NCBI RefSeq assembly: GCF_027484705.1
Contig: NZ_JAIXSL010000007.1
Location: 124,001 to 188,000 of the forward strand
Length of the DNA stretch: 64,000 bases
Source of the DNA: Flavobacterium sp.
GTDB taxonomy: Bacteria; Bacteroidota; Bacteroidia; Flavobacteriales; Flavobacteriaceae
Reading direction: 5' to 3'
The translations under genes and the position numbers were made by a program. Of the stretch, positions 44,485-52,385 are shown one piece after another. The stretch's first letter is position 1. Every line of letters starts with the position of its first letter. Below the pieces are notes generated by a model. The model had not been told where the DNA came from. It did no database searches and saw only the letters and a program-made list of their open reading frames with translations.

Positions 44485-45446
44485 TCTTTTTTCGGTTTGT
44501 AGTGTGATTTTTCGAAGAGTTCTTTAGCGTCGGTTTTTATTAATTGTTCCACTGAAACCTCATTGTTTTCCATATAGGAACGCACCATTTGCCAGCCAAT
44601 CCACGCACCTACCCTTCCCGGAGAATCATTGTCGATTTCAAGATAGAATTTGGAAAACGGAGCCGGATTGATGAATCTTGGAATCAGCTTCTGGTCGGTA
44701 TCGTAAAGCATTTTGTTCTCGATGAAATAGCGCCAGATGTAGCCTTCATTTTCCTGACACCAAGCAATCTGCTCTTTTTTATAGCCCATTTTGTCGGCAT
44801 CGGAATATTCGGGCAGCAAAAGGTCTTTGAGATACAATTCTTTTCCAGCGTAAACCATCTGCGTCAGAAATGACGTATCGGTTGGCGGCAGAATCTTGGT
44901 TTTGACGAAGCTTGAAGCGATATCGGGCAGGATTTGATTTTGCTCAAAGTTTTGCTGAAGATAGGTCGGGAATTCGTAGAATTTATGCCCTTGACCTAAA
45001 TACAATTCGAGCGAAATGACGAGCATATCGTGCGCATAGATTACTTTGTTCTGGTAATCCATTTGGGAAATGATCGTGTATACTTTAGGCGTTTTGGTTT
45101 CGGGAAAATAGTATTTGATGTGCTTGAACAGCTCTTCGATTTTTTGAGTTTCGCCATCAAAATTGGAATAGCGTTTCTCAACTTCCGTGTATAACTCGCG
45201 CCATTGTGGGTTCTGCATTTTGTCAGTCCAGACTTTGTCGTCGTTTCCGGCCGGGAAGAAGAACGGATATTCGGCTTTGAGTTTGGGCAAATCCTGGGGC
45301 GCGGTTTCAAAAAACGCTTTGTCGAAACGATGTACTTTGATTACGATCGGGATTTCCTCAACCGCTTTTTCGACCTTGGATTTCTTATCGCACGAAAACA
45401 GTGCAAGGCAGCACAAAACAAACAATAGCGAACGATAGTTTCTCAT
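44481..45446 (-). CDS. gldB: Gliding motility lipoprotein GldB
   Basis: 321 residues from the ATG at 45444-45446, which gives a lipoprotein signal MRNYRSLLFVLCCLALFSC with Cys19 lipidated. A longer frame to 45506 starts at a TTG within a repeat element and is rejected. The mature part matches GldB (VHRFDKAFFETAPQDLPKLK, VIYAHDMLVISLELYLG, and NDSPGRVGAWIGWQMVRSY near the end). GldB is required for gliding motility and T9SS secretion in F. johnsoniae and is placed in the envelope. It is co-transcribed with gldC and divergent from nadE. Confidence 0.94.
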   Translation of the reverse strand: MRNYRSLLFVLCCLALFSCDKKSKVEKAVEEIPIVIKVHRFDKAFFETAPQDLPKLKAEYPFFFPAGNDDKVWTDKMQNPQWRELYTEVEKRYSNFDGETQKIEELFKHIKYYFPETKTPKVYTIISQMDYQNKVIYAHDMLVISLELYLGQGHKFYEFPTYLQQNFEQNQILPDIASSFVKTKILPPTDTSFLTQMVYAGKELYLKDLLLPEYSDADKMGYKKEQIAWCQENEGYIWRYFIENKMLYDTDQKLIPRFINPAPFSKFYLEIDNDSPGRVGAWIGWQMVRSYMENNEVSVEQLIKTDAKELFEKSHYKPKKE

Positions 45447-45460
45447 ATACGGGAGGTCAT

Positions 45461-45536
45461 TAGCCCTGATCGCAACGATATCCTTTTGTGCCGTTGTTCG
45501 GCGCAAAAGATTTAGTGGAGAGCAGGAAATAGCTAC
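45461..45536 (+). repeat. Dispersed hairpin element, type I
   Basis: Head TAGCCCTGATCGCAACGATA, hairpin CTTTTGTGCCG-TTGTT-CGGCGCAAAAG (45483-45509, one T.G pair), tail GGAGAGCAGGAAATAGCT. It fills the space between the divergent gldB and nadE genes, immediately upstream of the nadE promoter box. Confidence 0.88.
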
Positions 45537-45546
45537 GAATAATTAT

Positions 45547-45554
45547 TATTTTTG
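45547..45554 (+). promoter_or_regulatory. nadE promoter -7 box
   Basis: TATTTTTG, matching TAnnTTTG, 37 bp before the nadE ATG and directly downstream of a hairpin element. Confidence 0.55.
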
Positions 45555-45591
45555 CAAAGATACATTGCCACATTCTAAATTCTCAGAAAAT

Positions 45592-46392
45592 ATGCCTAAA
45601 AAAAGTACGCTTGCGGTTGAAAAAGTAAATCAGCAGATTGTCGATTGGTTGAAAACCTACGCCGAAAATGCGAAAGTGAACGGATTTGTCGTCGGGATTT
45701 CGGGTGGAATTGATTCTGCCGTGACCTCAACGCTTTGTGCGCAGACAGGTTTGAGGGTTTTGTGTGTGGAGATGCCGATCCATCAGGCCGCAAGCCAGGT
45801 GTCGCGCGGGCGTGAACATATCGAGCAATTGAGAAGCCGTTTTCCGAATGTGGACAATGTGGAAACTGATCTGACAATCGTATTCGAAATGTTTAAAAAA
45901 GAAGTTCCCGGTTCTGAAGATGAGGCAAAACTGAATTTATCCTTAGCCAATACGCGCGCAAGACTCAGAATGACCACTTTATACTATTTGGCGGGAATTC
46001 ACGGACTTCTCGTGGCCGGAACAGGCAATAAAGTCGAGGATTTTGGGGTTGGCTTTTACACCAAATATGGCGATGGCGGCGTAGATTTAAGCCCGATTGC
46101 CGATTTGATGAAATCAGATGTTTATGCCATGGGTGAATACCTCAAAGTACCGCAATCGATCCTGAATGCCCCGCCAACAGACGGTTTGTTTGGCGATGAC
46201 CGAACGGATGAAGACCAACTCGGCGCGAGTTACGATGAACTCGAATGGGCGATGCTAGCCGATGAAGCTGGCCAATCTGAAGATGATTTTTCTGGCAGAA
46301 AAAAAGCCGTTTTTGCCATTTACAAACGCCTAAACAAAAGTAACCAACACAAAATGAACCCAATACCGGTTTGTTTAGTTCGTCGGGATTAA
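45592..46392 (+). CDS. nadE: NH3-dependent NAD+ synthetase
   Basis: 266 residues from the ATG at 45592. The ATP-pyrophosphatase loop VVGISGGIDSAVTSTL is at about 33-48, with NTRARLRMTTLYYLA, VAGTGNKVEDFGVGFYTKYG and GDGGVDLSPIADLMKSDVY following, all typical of NadE. No N-terminal glutaminase domain is present, so ammonia is the nitrogen donor. It makes NAD+ from nicotinic acid adenine dinucleotide in the cytoplasm. It lies in a mixed locus between gldB and a response regulator gene. Confidence 0.96.
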   Translation: MPKKSTLAVEKVNQQIVDWLKTYAENAKVNGFVVGISGGIDSAVTSTLCAQTGLRVLCVEMPIHQAASQVSRGREHIEQLRSRFPNVDNVETDLTIVFEMFKKEVPGSEDEAKLNLSLANTRARLRMTTLYYLAGIHGLLVAGTGNKVEDFGVGFYTKYGDGGVDLSPIADLMKSDVYAMGEYLKVPQSILNAPPTDGLFGDDRTDEDQLGASYDELEWAMLADEAGQSEDDFSGRKKAVFAIYKRLNKSNQHKMNPIPVCLVRRD

Positions 46393-46481
46393 TGACAGTT
46401 TGTCTAAAATATTTTAACGTTTAAGTTTTTTTTAACTAAATTTATAGGCTCGTTTGAAAATAACTCTTAAATGATACTATT

Positions 46482-47111
46482 ATGATTAAAGTTTGTTTGG
46501 CAGACAATTACCCTGTTGTGCATTTTGGCGTGAAATCTTATTTTAAAGAACATTCCGACATCAGCATTGTGGCAAACGTCGGAAATTTTTCGATGGTGAA
46601 GGATGTCCTCTACACCAAAGAGATTGACGTTCTGGTTTTAGATTTGGATCTGGACGGATTGTCGAGTATCTACGAACTGAAAGCGATCATCAAGAATTAC
46701 ACGAAAACTAAAATCATTGTGTTCAGTAGCTATTCTGAGCAAATTTATGCGCCGAATGCTATTAAAGCCGGTGTTGCAGGTTACGTTCACAAAACGGCAA
46801 AACTGGAAACTTTGGGTATTGCGATTATGAAAGTACACCAAGGGCAAACGATTCTGAACGATACGATCAAGCGTAATTTAGCATTGATTGCCAAACAAAA
46901 CAAAAGCGAGCGTCTTTACCGAAAACTCTCGAACCGCGAAATTGAGGTGTTGCGTTATTTAAGCAACGGTAAGAAAAACAATGAGATTTCGTCGATTTTG
47001 GGACTGAATGAAAAAACCATCAGTACTTATAAACTGCGGTTGCTGACCAAACTCAACGTAACGAATCTGGTTGATTTGGTCAATAAGGCGAAAACACTCG
47101 AAATCGTCTAA
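46482..47111 (+). CDS. Response regulator, NarL/FixJ type, orphan
   Basis: 209 residues. The receiver has Asp8 (LADNYPVVHFG; the usual second acidic residue is Asn), phosphoacceptor Asp52 or Asp54 (LVLDLDLDGLSS), a Ser in VFSSYSEQ and Lys in GYVHKTAKLE. The DNA-binding domain is at about 145-205: LSNREIEVLRYLSNGKKNNE, then LGLNEKTISTYKLRLLTKL. No histidine-kinase gene is adjacent. The stop overlaps the dnaG stop (converging) by 4 bp. Targets are unknown. Confidence 0.9.
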   Translation: MIKVCLADNYPVVHFGVKSYFKEHSDISIVANVGNFSMVKDVLYTKEIDVLVLDLDLDGLSSIYELKAIIKNYTKTKIIVFSSYSEQIYAPNAIKAGVAGYVHKTAKLETLGIAIMKVHQGQTILNDTIKRNLALIAKQNKSERLYRKLSNREIEVLRYLSNGKKNNEISSILGLNEKTISTYKLRLLTKLNVTNLVDLVNKAKTLEIV

Positions 47112-49087
47112 CTATAGCGCGACATTACCCTTCCGAGTTTTTTTGAAAACGAATTGATCAGTTTGTAATAATCCATCGCCATCGAAAGCGGTTCCGTGTT
47201 GTCTGCTTCGGGTTCCGTGGTAATTGACCCTTTTAATTCTTCTATAATTTTATTGACCAAGAACCAACGCAGCGTCAGAATGGTTTCCGACACGTATTGC
47301 GCAATGCTTTGGTCTTTGAGCTTGACGATGATTTGTTTTGATTCCCAATTGTGCAGCGACATTTGTTCCTCTAACATCAATATATCGGTAATTTCCTGAG
47401 TAAATTCAGGTTCGAGGTGCATCAGGTATTGGTCCATCTGGAAGTTTTCGTTCTGATGGTAGTAATTGATCAGGTGGTTGTAGATGTTCCGGAATAATGG
47501 ATTGGCCAATTCGACCTCATCTTCCTGCAAACTTAAATAGATGCGTTGATACACTTTGTGTTCTTTCTTTTCGGAGCTTTCTACAATTTCGCCTTCATCG
47601 TTTGTAATCAAAATGACATCTTCGAATTCTTCCGTTTTGTCTCCGTAAAGCAATAAAATTTCTATGATTTTACGTTCGAGTTCATAAAGCACATCGACTT
47701 TTGAGGCGACAATCGGGTCTTCATTTTTAACGACTTCAAAAGCTTTCTGTTCCTGTTTGATTTTCTTTCCGGCTTCCGATATGTCTTTTTGGACAAGCTG
47801 CGCCAAAGTACTGATGAGCACCTGTTCGGAAATATCCATGATTCTCGCACATTCCTGAGTGTAGATTTCGCGTTTGATGCGGTCCGGAATTTTGGAAATG
47901 CTCGTGACCATATCGCGAATCAGTTCGGCTTTTTTGATCGGGTCGTGCTGCGCTTCGTTCATCAAAAGTGACGCTTTGAACTGGATGAAATCTTTGGCGT
48001 TATTCTCTAAATAGGCCACTAAATCCTCATACGAAGACTTTTTAGCAAAACTGTCGGGATCTTCGCCTTCTGGGAATGTACAGACACGGACATTCATGCC
48101 TTCCTCGAGGATCAAATCGATTCCACGGATGGAAGCGCGCAAACCTGCCGCATCGCCATCGTATAAGACCGTAATATTTTTTGTAAGTCGGTTGACCAGC
48201 CGAATTTGATCAGGTGTCAAAGCGGTTCCAGAGGAAGCCACAACATTCTCGATTCCGGATTGGTTGAACTGGATCACATCAGTATAACCTTCTACGAGAT
48301 AACAGTTGTTCTGTTTCGCAATGGCTTGTTTGGCCTGAAAAATTCCGTAAAGCACTTTGCTCTTGTGGTAAATCTCACTTTCAGGCGAATTGAGGTATTT
48401 GGCTGCTTTCTTATCGTTGGTCAGAATCCTGCCGCCGAAACCTAAAATCCTGCCCGACATGCTTTGAATTGGAAACATCACGCGGCCGCGGAAACGGTCA
48501 ATTTGTTTGCCATCTTCTTTGGTGATTGTGAGTCCGGTGCTTTCGAGGAATTCAAGTTTGTAGCCTTTACCCAAAGCTTCTTTCGAAAACGCGTCCCATT
48601 GTTCGGGCGAATAACCGAGTGCGAATTTTTTGATGGTTTCGTTGGTAAAACCGCGTTCCTTGAAATAGCTATAGCCAATCGCTTTGCCTTCTTCAGTATT
48701 AACTAGGATGTCGTGGAAATAATCTTTGGCGAATTCAGAAACCAGATACATGCTTTCGCGCACGTCGGTGTTGGCTTTTTCTTCTTGCGTTTGTTCGGTT
48801 TCCTCGATTTCAATGTTGTATTTCTTGGCGAGATAACGAATCGCTTCAGGATAAGTGAAATGCTCATGCTCCATTAAAAACGCTACCACGTTGCCACCTT
48901 TTCCAGAAGAGAAATCTTTCCAGATCTGTTTGACCGGTGATACCATAAACGATGGCGAGCGTTCATCCGAAAACGGGCTCAAGCCTTTGAAGTTGCTGCC
49001 GGCGCGTTTGAGCTGGACGAAATCGCCGATGACTTCTTCCACGCGGGCAGTTTCGAATACGGTATCTATGGAAGCTTTTGAGATCAA
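47108..49087 (-). CDS. dnaG: DNA primase lacking zinc-binding residues
   Basis: 659 residues. The N-terminal CHC2-type domain is recognisable (SNFKGLSPFS, DERSPSFMVSPVKQIWKD, SSGKGGNVVAFLM), but the four zinc ligands are replaced. The usual CPFH reads SPFS (residues 37 and 40), and CFGC reads DFSS (58 and 61). The catalytic TOPRIM region is normal: FRGRVMFPIQSMSGRILGFG, YLVEGYTDVIQ, SSGTALT and LYDGDAAGLRA. A helicase-binding C-terminal domain follows. DnaG makes RNA primers for replication. The fold of the first domain must be kept without zinc; flavobacterial primases may share this. Confidence 0.94.
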   Translation of the reverse strand: MISKASIDTVFETARVEEVIGDFVQLKRAGSNFKGLSPFSDERSPSFMVSPVKQIWKDFSSGKGGNVVAFLMEHEHFTYPEAIRYLAKKYNIEIEETEQTQEEKANTDVRESMYLVSEFAKDYFHDILVNTEEGKAIGYSYFKERGFTNETIKKFALGYSPEQWDAFSKEALGKGYKLEFLESTGLTITKEDGKQIDRFRGRVMFPIQSMSGRILGFGGRILTNDKKAAKYLNSPESEIYHKSKVLYGIFQAKQAIAKQNNCYLVEGYTDVIQFNQSGIENVVASSGTALTPDQIRLVNRLTKNITVLYDGDAAGLRASIRGIDLILEEGMNVRVCTFPEGEDPDSFAKKSSYEDLVAYLENNAKDFIQFKASLLMNEAQHDPIKKAELIRDMVTSISKIPDRIKREIYTQECARIMDISEQVLISTLAQLVQKDISEAGKKIKQEQKAFEVVKNEDPIVASKVDVLYELERKIIEILLLYGDKTEEFEDVILITNDEGEIVESSEKKEHKVYQRIYLSLQEDEVELANPLFRNIYNHLINYYHQNENFQMDQYLMHLEPEFTQEITDILMLEEQMSLHNWESKQIIVKLKDQSIAQYVSETILTLRWFLVNKIIEELKGSITTEPEADNTEPLSMAMDYYKLINSFSKKLGRVMSRYS

Positions 49088-49232
49088 TGGTCTGGAATTA
49101 TTGGAGCGTAAAGTTAGAGTTTTTGTTTGGATTTTCAGAGATTCGATTTTTAGATCGTGAAACTGTTAGGACTATAAGATTTAAGCTAATTATCATTCGT
49201 TGCAACAAATAAGACTATCTTCACCAAAAAAA

Positions 49233-49658
49233 ATGAACAAAGGCGGCCCCATTATTATTATTGAAGACGATCAGGATGATCAGGATATTCTGACGGATGT
49301 CTTTTCAGATCTTGACATCAAAAATGAAATCATATTTTTCTCTGACGGCGAACAGGCTTTAGAATACCTGACTTCGACTGAAATTGAACCTTTTATTATC
49401 TTTTCGGATATCAATATGCCACGTTTGGGCGGTATGGAATTGCGCGAGAAAATCCATGAAAATGAGGATTTGCGTTTGAAGTCAATTCCTTATTTGTTCT
49501 TTTCGACGAGCGCCGAACAAAAACATGTGGTTGATGCTTACTCCAAATCAATCCAAGGTTTTTTTGTGAAACCCACGAATTATGCGGACATTAAAAAAAC
49601 CATTAAAACCATCGTACGTTATTGGGAAGCTTGTGTTTCCCCGAACTACGTGAAGTAA
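49233..49658 (+). CDS. Single-domain response regulator (receiver only)
   Basis: 141 residues from the ATG at 49233 (MNKGGPIIIIEDDQDDQDIL); the in-frame TTG at 49200 adds residues of no receiver character. One receiver domain: acidic pair in IIEDDQDD, phosphoacceptor Asp in FSDINMPRLGG, Ser/Thr in FFSTSAE and Lys in FFVKPTNY. There is no output domain. Such proteins relay phosphate or bind a partner. No kinase is nearby. Confidence 0.9.
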   Translation: MNKGGPIIIIEDDQDDQDILTDVFSDLDIKNEIIFFSDGEQALEYLTSTEIEPFIIFSDINMPRLGGMELREKIHENEDLRLKSIPYLFFSTSAEQKHVVDAYSKSIQGFFVKPTNYADIKKTIKTIVRYWEACVSPNYVK

Positions 49659-49674
49659 TCTTGGACTCATTCCC

Positions 49675-49735
49675 TAGCCCGGATTGGCAGCATGTATCCT
49701 CGCAGAGATACTGCAGAAAGCCGGAAATAGCTCCT
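49675..49735 (+). repeat. Dispersed hairpin element, type I, degenerate short form
   Basis: Head CTAGCCCGGATTGGCAGCATG and tail AAAGCCGGAAATAGCTCCT match the family. The centre is shortened to GCAG-AGATA-CTGC without the KKGTT loop. It lies after the stop of the lone receiver gene. Confidence 0.65.
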
Positions 49736-49744
49736 AAAAAATAA

Positions 49745-49772
49745 AAAAAGCACCTCTTTCGAAGTGCTTCCT
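49745..49772 (-). terminator. Terminator of the envelope-protein gene
   Basis: AAGCAC.TC / GA.GTGCTT stem with a 4-base loop. On the minus strand it is followed by TTTTTTT. Confidence 0.75.
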
Positions 49773-49800
49773 TACTATTTAAACAAAGGTTGAACATGCG

Positions 49801-50835
49801 TTAGTTGAAATCGAAACGGACGCCGAACGAGATGTTGTGCTGGTCGACGGCATTATCCGTAAACAAAGGATTCAGGTCGTATTTCGCATAAAGACTGATT
49901 TCCTCGTAACCGATGTAGGCACTCGCGCCGTAAATGAAATCATTGACGTTGAAATCGCCTTTGGTTTTTTGTTTGACGTTGTTGCCTTCTTCATCTTCGA
50001 ATTTGAGGATTTGTTTCGACTTGATATTGGCGCCGAAATAACCACCCAAACCTACACGGAAACTTTTGTGGGTGCGGAAAATCGTCTTATCGTCTTTGAT
50101 TTCTTTTTTGGTGAAATCGAATTCGAGGTGCGCCGGTAGCACTACATAGACGTTGCGGAAACGCGAATCCTCGAGGTGAATATCACTAGTTTCTAAAGTC
50201 GTCTGGTCGCCGGTTTCTTTGAAATAACGATTATCGGTCGGACGCAGGTTGTTGTACATCAACGACAAACCGTATTTGGCGTGCAGCAAGTTGTTGTTTT
50301 TGAAGATTCTTGTGTTTGAAGTGAAACCCCATTCGTAGAAGTGCGAACCCCAATATCTGTAGTCAGAATGCGCTAAGGCTTTATCGGTCACGAGGTTGTT
50401 GAGTCCGAAAGCGAAAACGAATTGCGAAGTGGTTCTGCGCTCGCCATAGGTGTCTTTTTTCTTGTGTTTTTTATTGTCGAAGCGGAACACCCAAATGCGT
50501 GACGAATCTTGCTCTTTGATTTTCCCGTCTACTTTTTCCTGCACCAGATCTTTTAATTCGTCCTGAACCAAAGCGACTCTGGTTTCGATGTTTTTGGCTC
50601 GGGTGTTGGCAAGTTCAATCTTTTTGGCATCGGCTTGTTCGGCGGTGATTTCTTTTTTGTCGAGTTGCACGTTGACGGCTTCGATTTCGTTTTTCAAAGC
50701 TTCTTTTTCTTCTTTGGTGATGCTTTCGATTTTGGAAGCAATCATTTTTGCGCGTGATTCAAAGGTTTCTTGCGAGAAAACCTGCGTGATTAAAAGCAAT
50801 AAAAATCCTGTGAGGTAAATGGTAAAGTTTTTCAT
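49801..50835 (-). CDS. Exported coiled-coil / outer-membrane-barrel protein
   Basis: 344 residues: signal peptide (about 1-21, ending QVFSQ), a long charged helix with heptads (about 25-110: IASKIESITKEEKEALKNEI, then QADAKKIELANTRAKNIETR), and a C-terminal half of amphipathic beta strands with many aromatic ends (YRYWGSHFYEWGFTSN, HAKYGLSLMYNNL, NISFGVRFDFN), which reads like an outer-membrane barrel. Family not recognised. It is the third gene of a sigma factor, anti-sigma-like and barrel unit, 55 bp downstream of the anti-sigma-like gene, so it is plausibly the output or sensor of that system (inference). Confidence 0.72.
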   Translation of the reverse strand: MKNFTIYLTGFLLLLITQVFSQETFESRAKMIASKIESITKEEKEALKNEIEAVNVQLDKKEITAEQADAKKIELANTRAKNIETRVALVQDELKDLVQEKVDGKIKEQDSSRIWVFRFDNKKHKKKDTYGERRTTSQFVFAFGLNNLVTDKALAHSDYRYWGSHFYEWGFTSNTRIFKNNNLLHAKYGLSLMYNNLRPTDNRYFKETGDQTTLETSDIHLEDSRFRNVYVVLPAHLEFDFTKKEIKDDKTIFRTHKSFRVGLGGYFGANIKSKQILKFEDEEGNNVKQKTKGDFNVNDFIYGASAYIGYEEISLYAKYDLNPLFTDNAVDQHNISFGVRFDFN

Positions 50836-50868
50836 GATGTTTTGATTTTTTTTCCGCTGCGCTCCAAC

Positions 50869-50889
50869 AATTCGGCTGCGCCTCGGGTG
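50869..50889 (+). repeat. Small hairpin motif at the end of the anti-sigma-like gene
   Basis: AATTC-GGC-TGC-GCC-TCGGGTG. Same frame as the copies at 19597, 20727, 20791 and 51158, with a flipped but still pairing stem (GGC/GCC instead of GCC/GGC). It lies at the stop codon of the gene ending at 50891. Confidence 0.6.
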
Positions 50890-50890
50890 A

Positions 50891-51688
50891 TTATTGATTG
50901 ATGTCTGACTGATTGTTTCTGTTGGCGAGTGCCACTTTTACGGTTTTGTAATTTTTGTCGATGCTGTTGATGACTTTTTCCCGAAACGAAAGCTGGAGTT
51001 CGCCATCGACTTCAGAAAGCAGATTTGATGCGCTTACCTTAATTGGTGTTTTTCCTAATTTTGGATTGGATTCGAGGTGAGCGAGTTGTTGTTGATTTGT
51101 GATTGAAATTGGATTGGACAGTTGATTAGGCTGTTGCGTTTTTTGATTGCCTGCGGCCAGTTCGCCTTCGGCTCGGGTGATGATTGATTCTCCTTTACGT
51201 TGCTGTTTGTTGGTTTGATTAGATTGGTTTGCGATGGCTTCGTTTTTTTGTTGAAGCTGATTTTGGTTGATTTGTTTGTCTAGGATAGGATTTGTTTTAA
51301 GGTTCGTATGATTTGATTTTATCGGTTGCTTTGATGGATTATTTTGAGTGGTTTCAGCTACGGATTCTGATGGTTTTGGGATTACAATTTCAGTTTGTTT
51401 TTGATCTTTAAGTGAATCTTTAGACTCAACAGGTTTGTTGTTTTCATAAACGATATCGTCTCTTCTGACATCTTCCAAAGGTTGCGTTTTGCTTAAAAAC
51501 ACTACCGCAATCGCTATAAACCCCAAGATGGAAGCGGCGATGTATAACCAGTTGTATGTCGGAGCGGCTTTCTTTTCTTCAGCCACCGTCAGCATCGCAT
51601 CAAGTCTGTCCCAAGCGGCTGGCGTTGGAGCAATCTCGTGTTCCTGCAACGCTTTTCTGAATTTTTTATCGAATTTATTTGGTTCCAT
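50891..51688 (-). CDS. Membrane protein, probable anti-sigma factor, with Asn/Gln-rich linker
   Basis: 265 residues: a cytoplasmic N-terminus of about 46 residues (MEPNKFDKKFRKALQEHEIA, PTPAAWDRLDAMLTVAEEKK), one span (about 47-66, WLYIAASILGFIAIAVVFLS) and a long polar periplasmic part very rich in Asn, Gln, Lys and Ser (about 70-220). The gene starts inside the end of the ECF sigma gene (14-bp overlap), and small N-terminal domains followed by a span are usual for anti-sigma factors of Bacteroidota. I see no zinc-binding anti-sigma motif. Residues 169-180 (IITRAEGELAAG) are encoded by a copy of a hairpin repeat and look like an insertion. Confidence 0.65.
   Translation of the reverse strand: MEPNKFDKKFRKALQEHEIAPTPAAWDRLDAMLTVAEEKKAAPTYNWLYIAASILGFIAIAVVFLSKTQPLEDVRRDDIVYENNKPVESKDSLKDQKQTEIVIPKPSESVAETTQNNPSKQPIKSNHTNLKTNPILDKQINQNQLQQKNEAIANQSNQTNKQQRKGESIITRAEGELAAGNQKTQQPNQLSNPISITNQQQLAHLESNPKLGKTPIKVSASNLLSEVDGELQLSFREKVINSIDKNYKTVKVALANRNNQSDINQ
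51150..51187 (+). repeat. Small hairpin motif inserted in frame in the anti-sigma-like gene
   Basis: CAGTTC-GCC-TTC-GGC-TCGGGTG (51158-51179) with flanks that also match the copy at 50869: TGATGATTGATT here, TGATTATTGATT there. It encodes Ile-Ile-Thr-Arg-Ala-Glu-Gly-Glu-Leu on the minus strand, in the middle of an Asn/Gln-rich linker of quite different composition. Confidence 0.7.
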
Positions 51689-52199
51689 TTCGGTAGTCTT
51701 TTAATTTGATGATTTCGTTTTGCAATAGCTTTCGGGCGTGTGACAATTGCGATTTTGAGGTGCCTTCGTTAATCTTCAAAAGCTCCGCGATTTCCTGGTG
51801 TTTGTAGCCTTCGATCGCATATAAGTTGAACACCATTTTATAGCCGTCCGGCAAAGTGTCGATCAGGAATTGGATTTCATCGACGGTGAAACTGCTTTCG
51901 ATGTTGTTGAAACTGTCTTCCTTATAATGTTCGTCTTCAAGAAAGCTGACTTTTTTATTCGCCCGAAGGAATGAGATGCATTCATTGACCATAATGCGCC
52001 GGATCCAGCCTTCGAAACTTCCTTTGTGCTCAAAATTCTTGAGGTTCGTAAACACTTTCATAAAAGCGGTAATCATCACGTCTTCGGCCTGGTGCAAATC
52101 TTTGATGTATTGTCTGCAAACACCCAACATTTTAGGAGCGTAAGATTGATAGATTTTCTGTTGTGCCTGACGATTTTGGTCGAGCGCCAACTGAATCAT
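51675..52199 (-). CDS. ECF-type RNA polymerase sigma factor
   Basis: 174 residues from the ATG at 52197-52199 (MIQLALDQNRQAQQKIYQSY). A longer frame to 52277 adds 26 residues without sigma character. Sigma region 2 is at about 15-85 (MLGVCRQYIKDLHQAEDVMI, AFMKVFTNLKNFEHKGSFEG, WIRRIMVNECISFLR). Region 4 is at about 110-165 (LPDGYKMVFNLYAIEGYKHQ, EIAELLKINEGTSKSQLSHA). It directs RNA polymerase to a small regulon and probably its own operon; the overlapping gene downstream likely restrains it. No regulated promoter can be assigned from one locus. Confidence 0.92.
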   Translation of the reverse strand: MIQLALDQNRQAQQKIYQSYAPKMLGVCRQYIKDLHQAEDVMITAFMKVFTNLKNFEHKGSFEGWIRRIMVNECISFLRANKKVSFLEDEHYKEDSFNNIESSFTVDEIQFLIDTLPDGYKMVFNLYAIEGYKHQEIAELLKINEGTSKSQLSHARKLLQNEIIKLKDYRNGTK

Positions 52200-52333
52200 G
52201 TTCTTTTCCTGCAGATGTAAATCGATTACTTTCAAAACCTTTTGTAAAGTGTTACTGTTAGCATAGACGCACAACAATCAAAAATGGTTGCACGGCTAGG
52301 TAAAAAAATTGAAAATATTTTTAGCAGATTTTG

Positions 52334-52354
52334 AAAAACCTTTATTTTTAAAGG
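52334..52354 (-). terminator. Terminator of the polyprenyl synthetase gene
   Basis: Read on the minus strand: stem CCTTTA / TAAAGG with a 4-base loop, then TTTTT. It lies 32 bp after the stop at 52386. Confidence 0.75.
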
Positions 52355-52385
52355 CTTCGCGTGATAAAAAAATATTGAAAAAAAA

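Noticed and set aside
45447..45506. Longer start for GldB
   Set aside because: It begins at TTG inside a hairpin element and would hide the lipoprotein signal, which is clean from 45446.
48893..48985. Sequencing error as the cause of the missing DnaG cysteines
   Set aside because: Four separate residues are changed with the frame and all flanking residues conserved, which errors would not produce.
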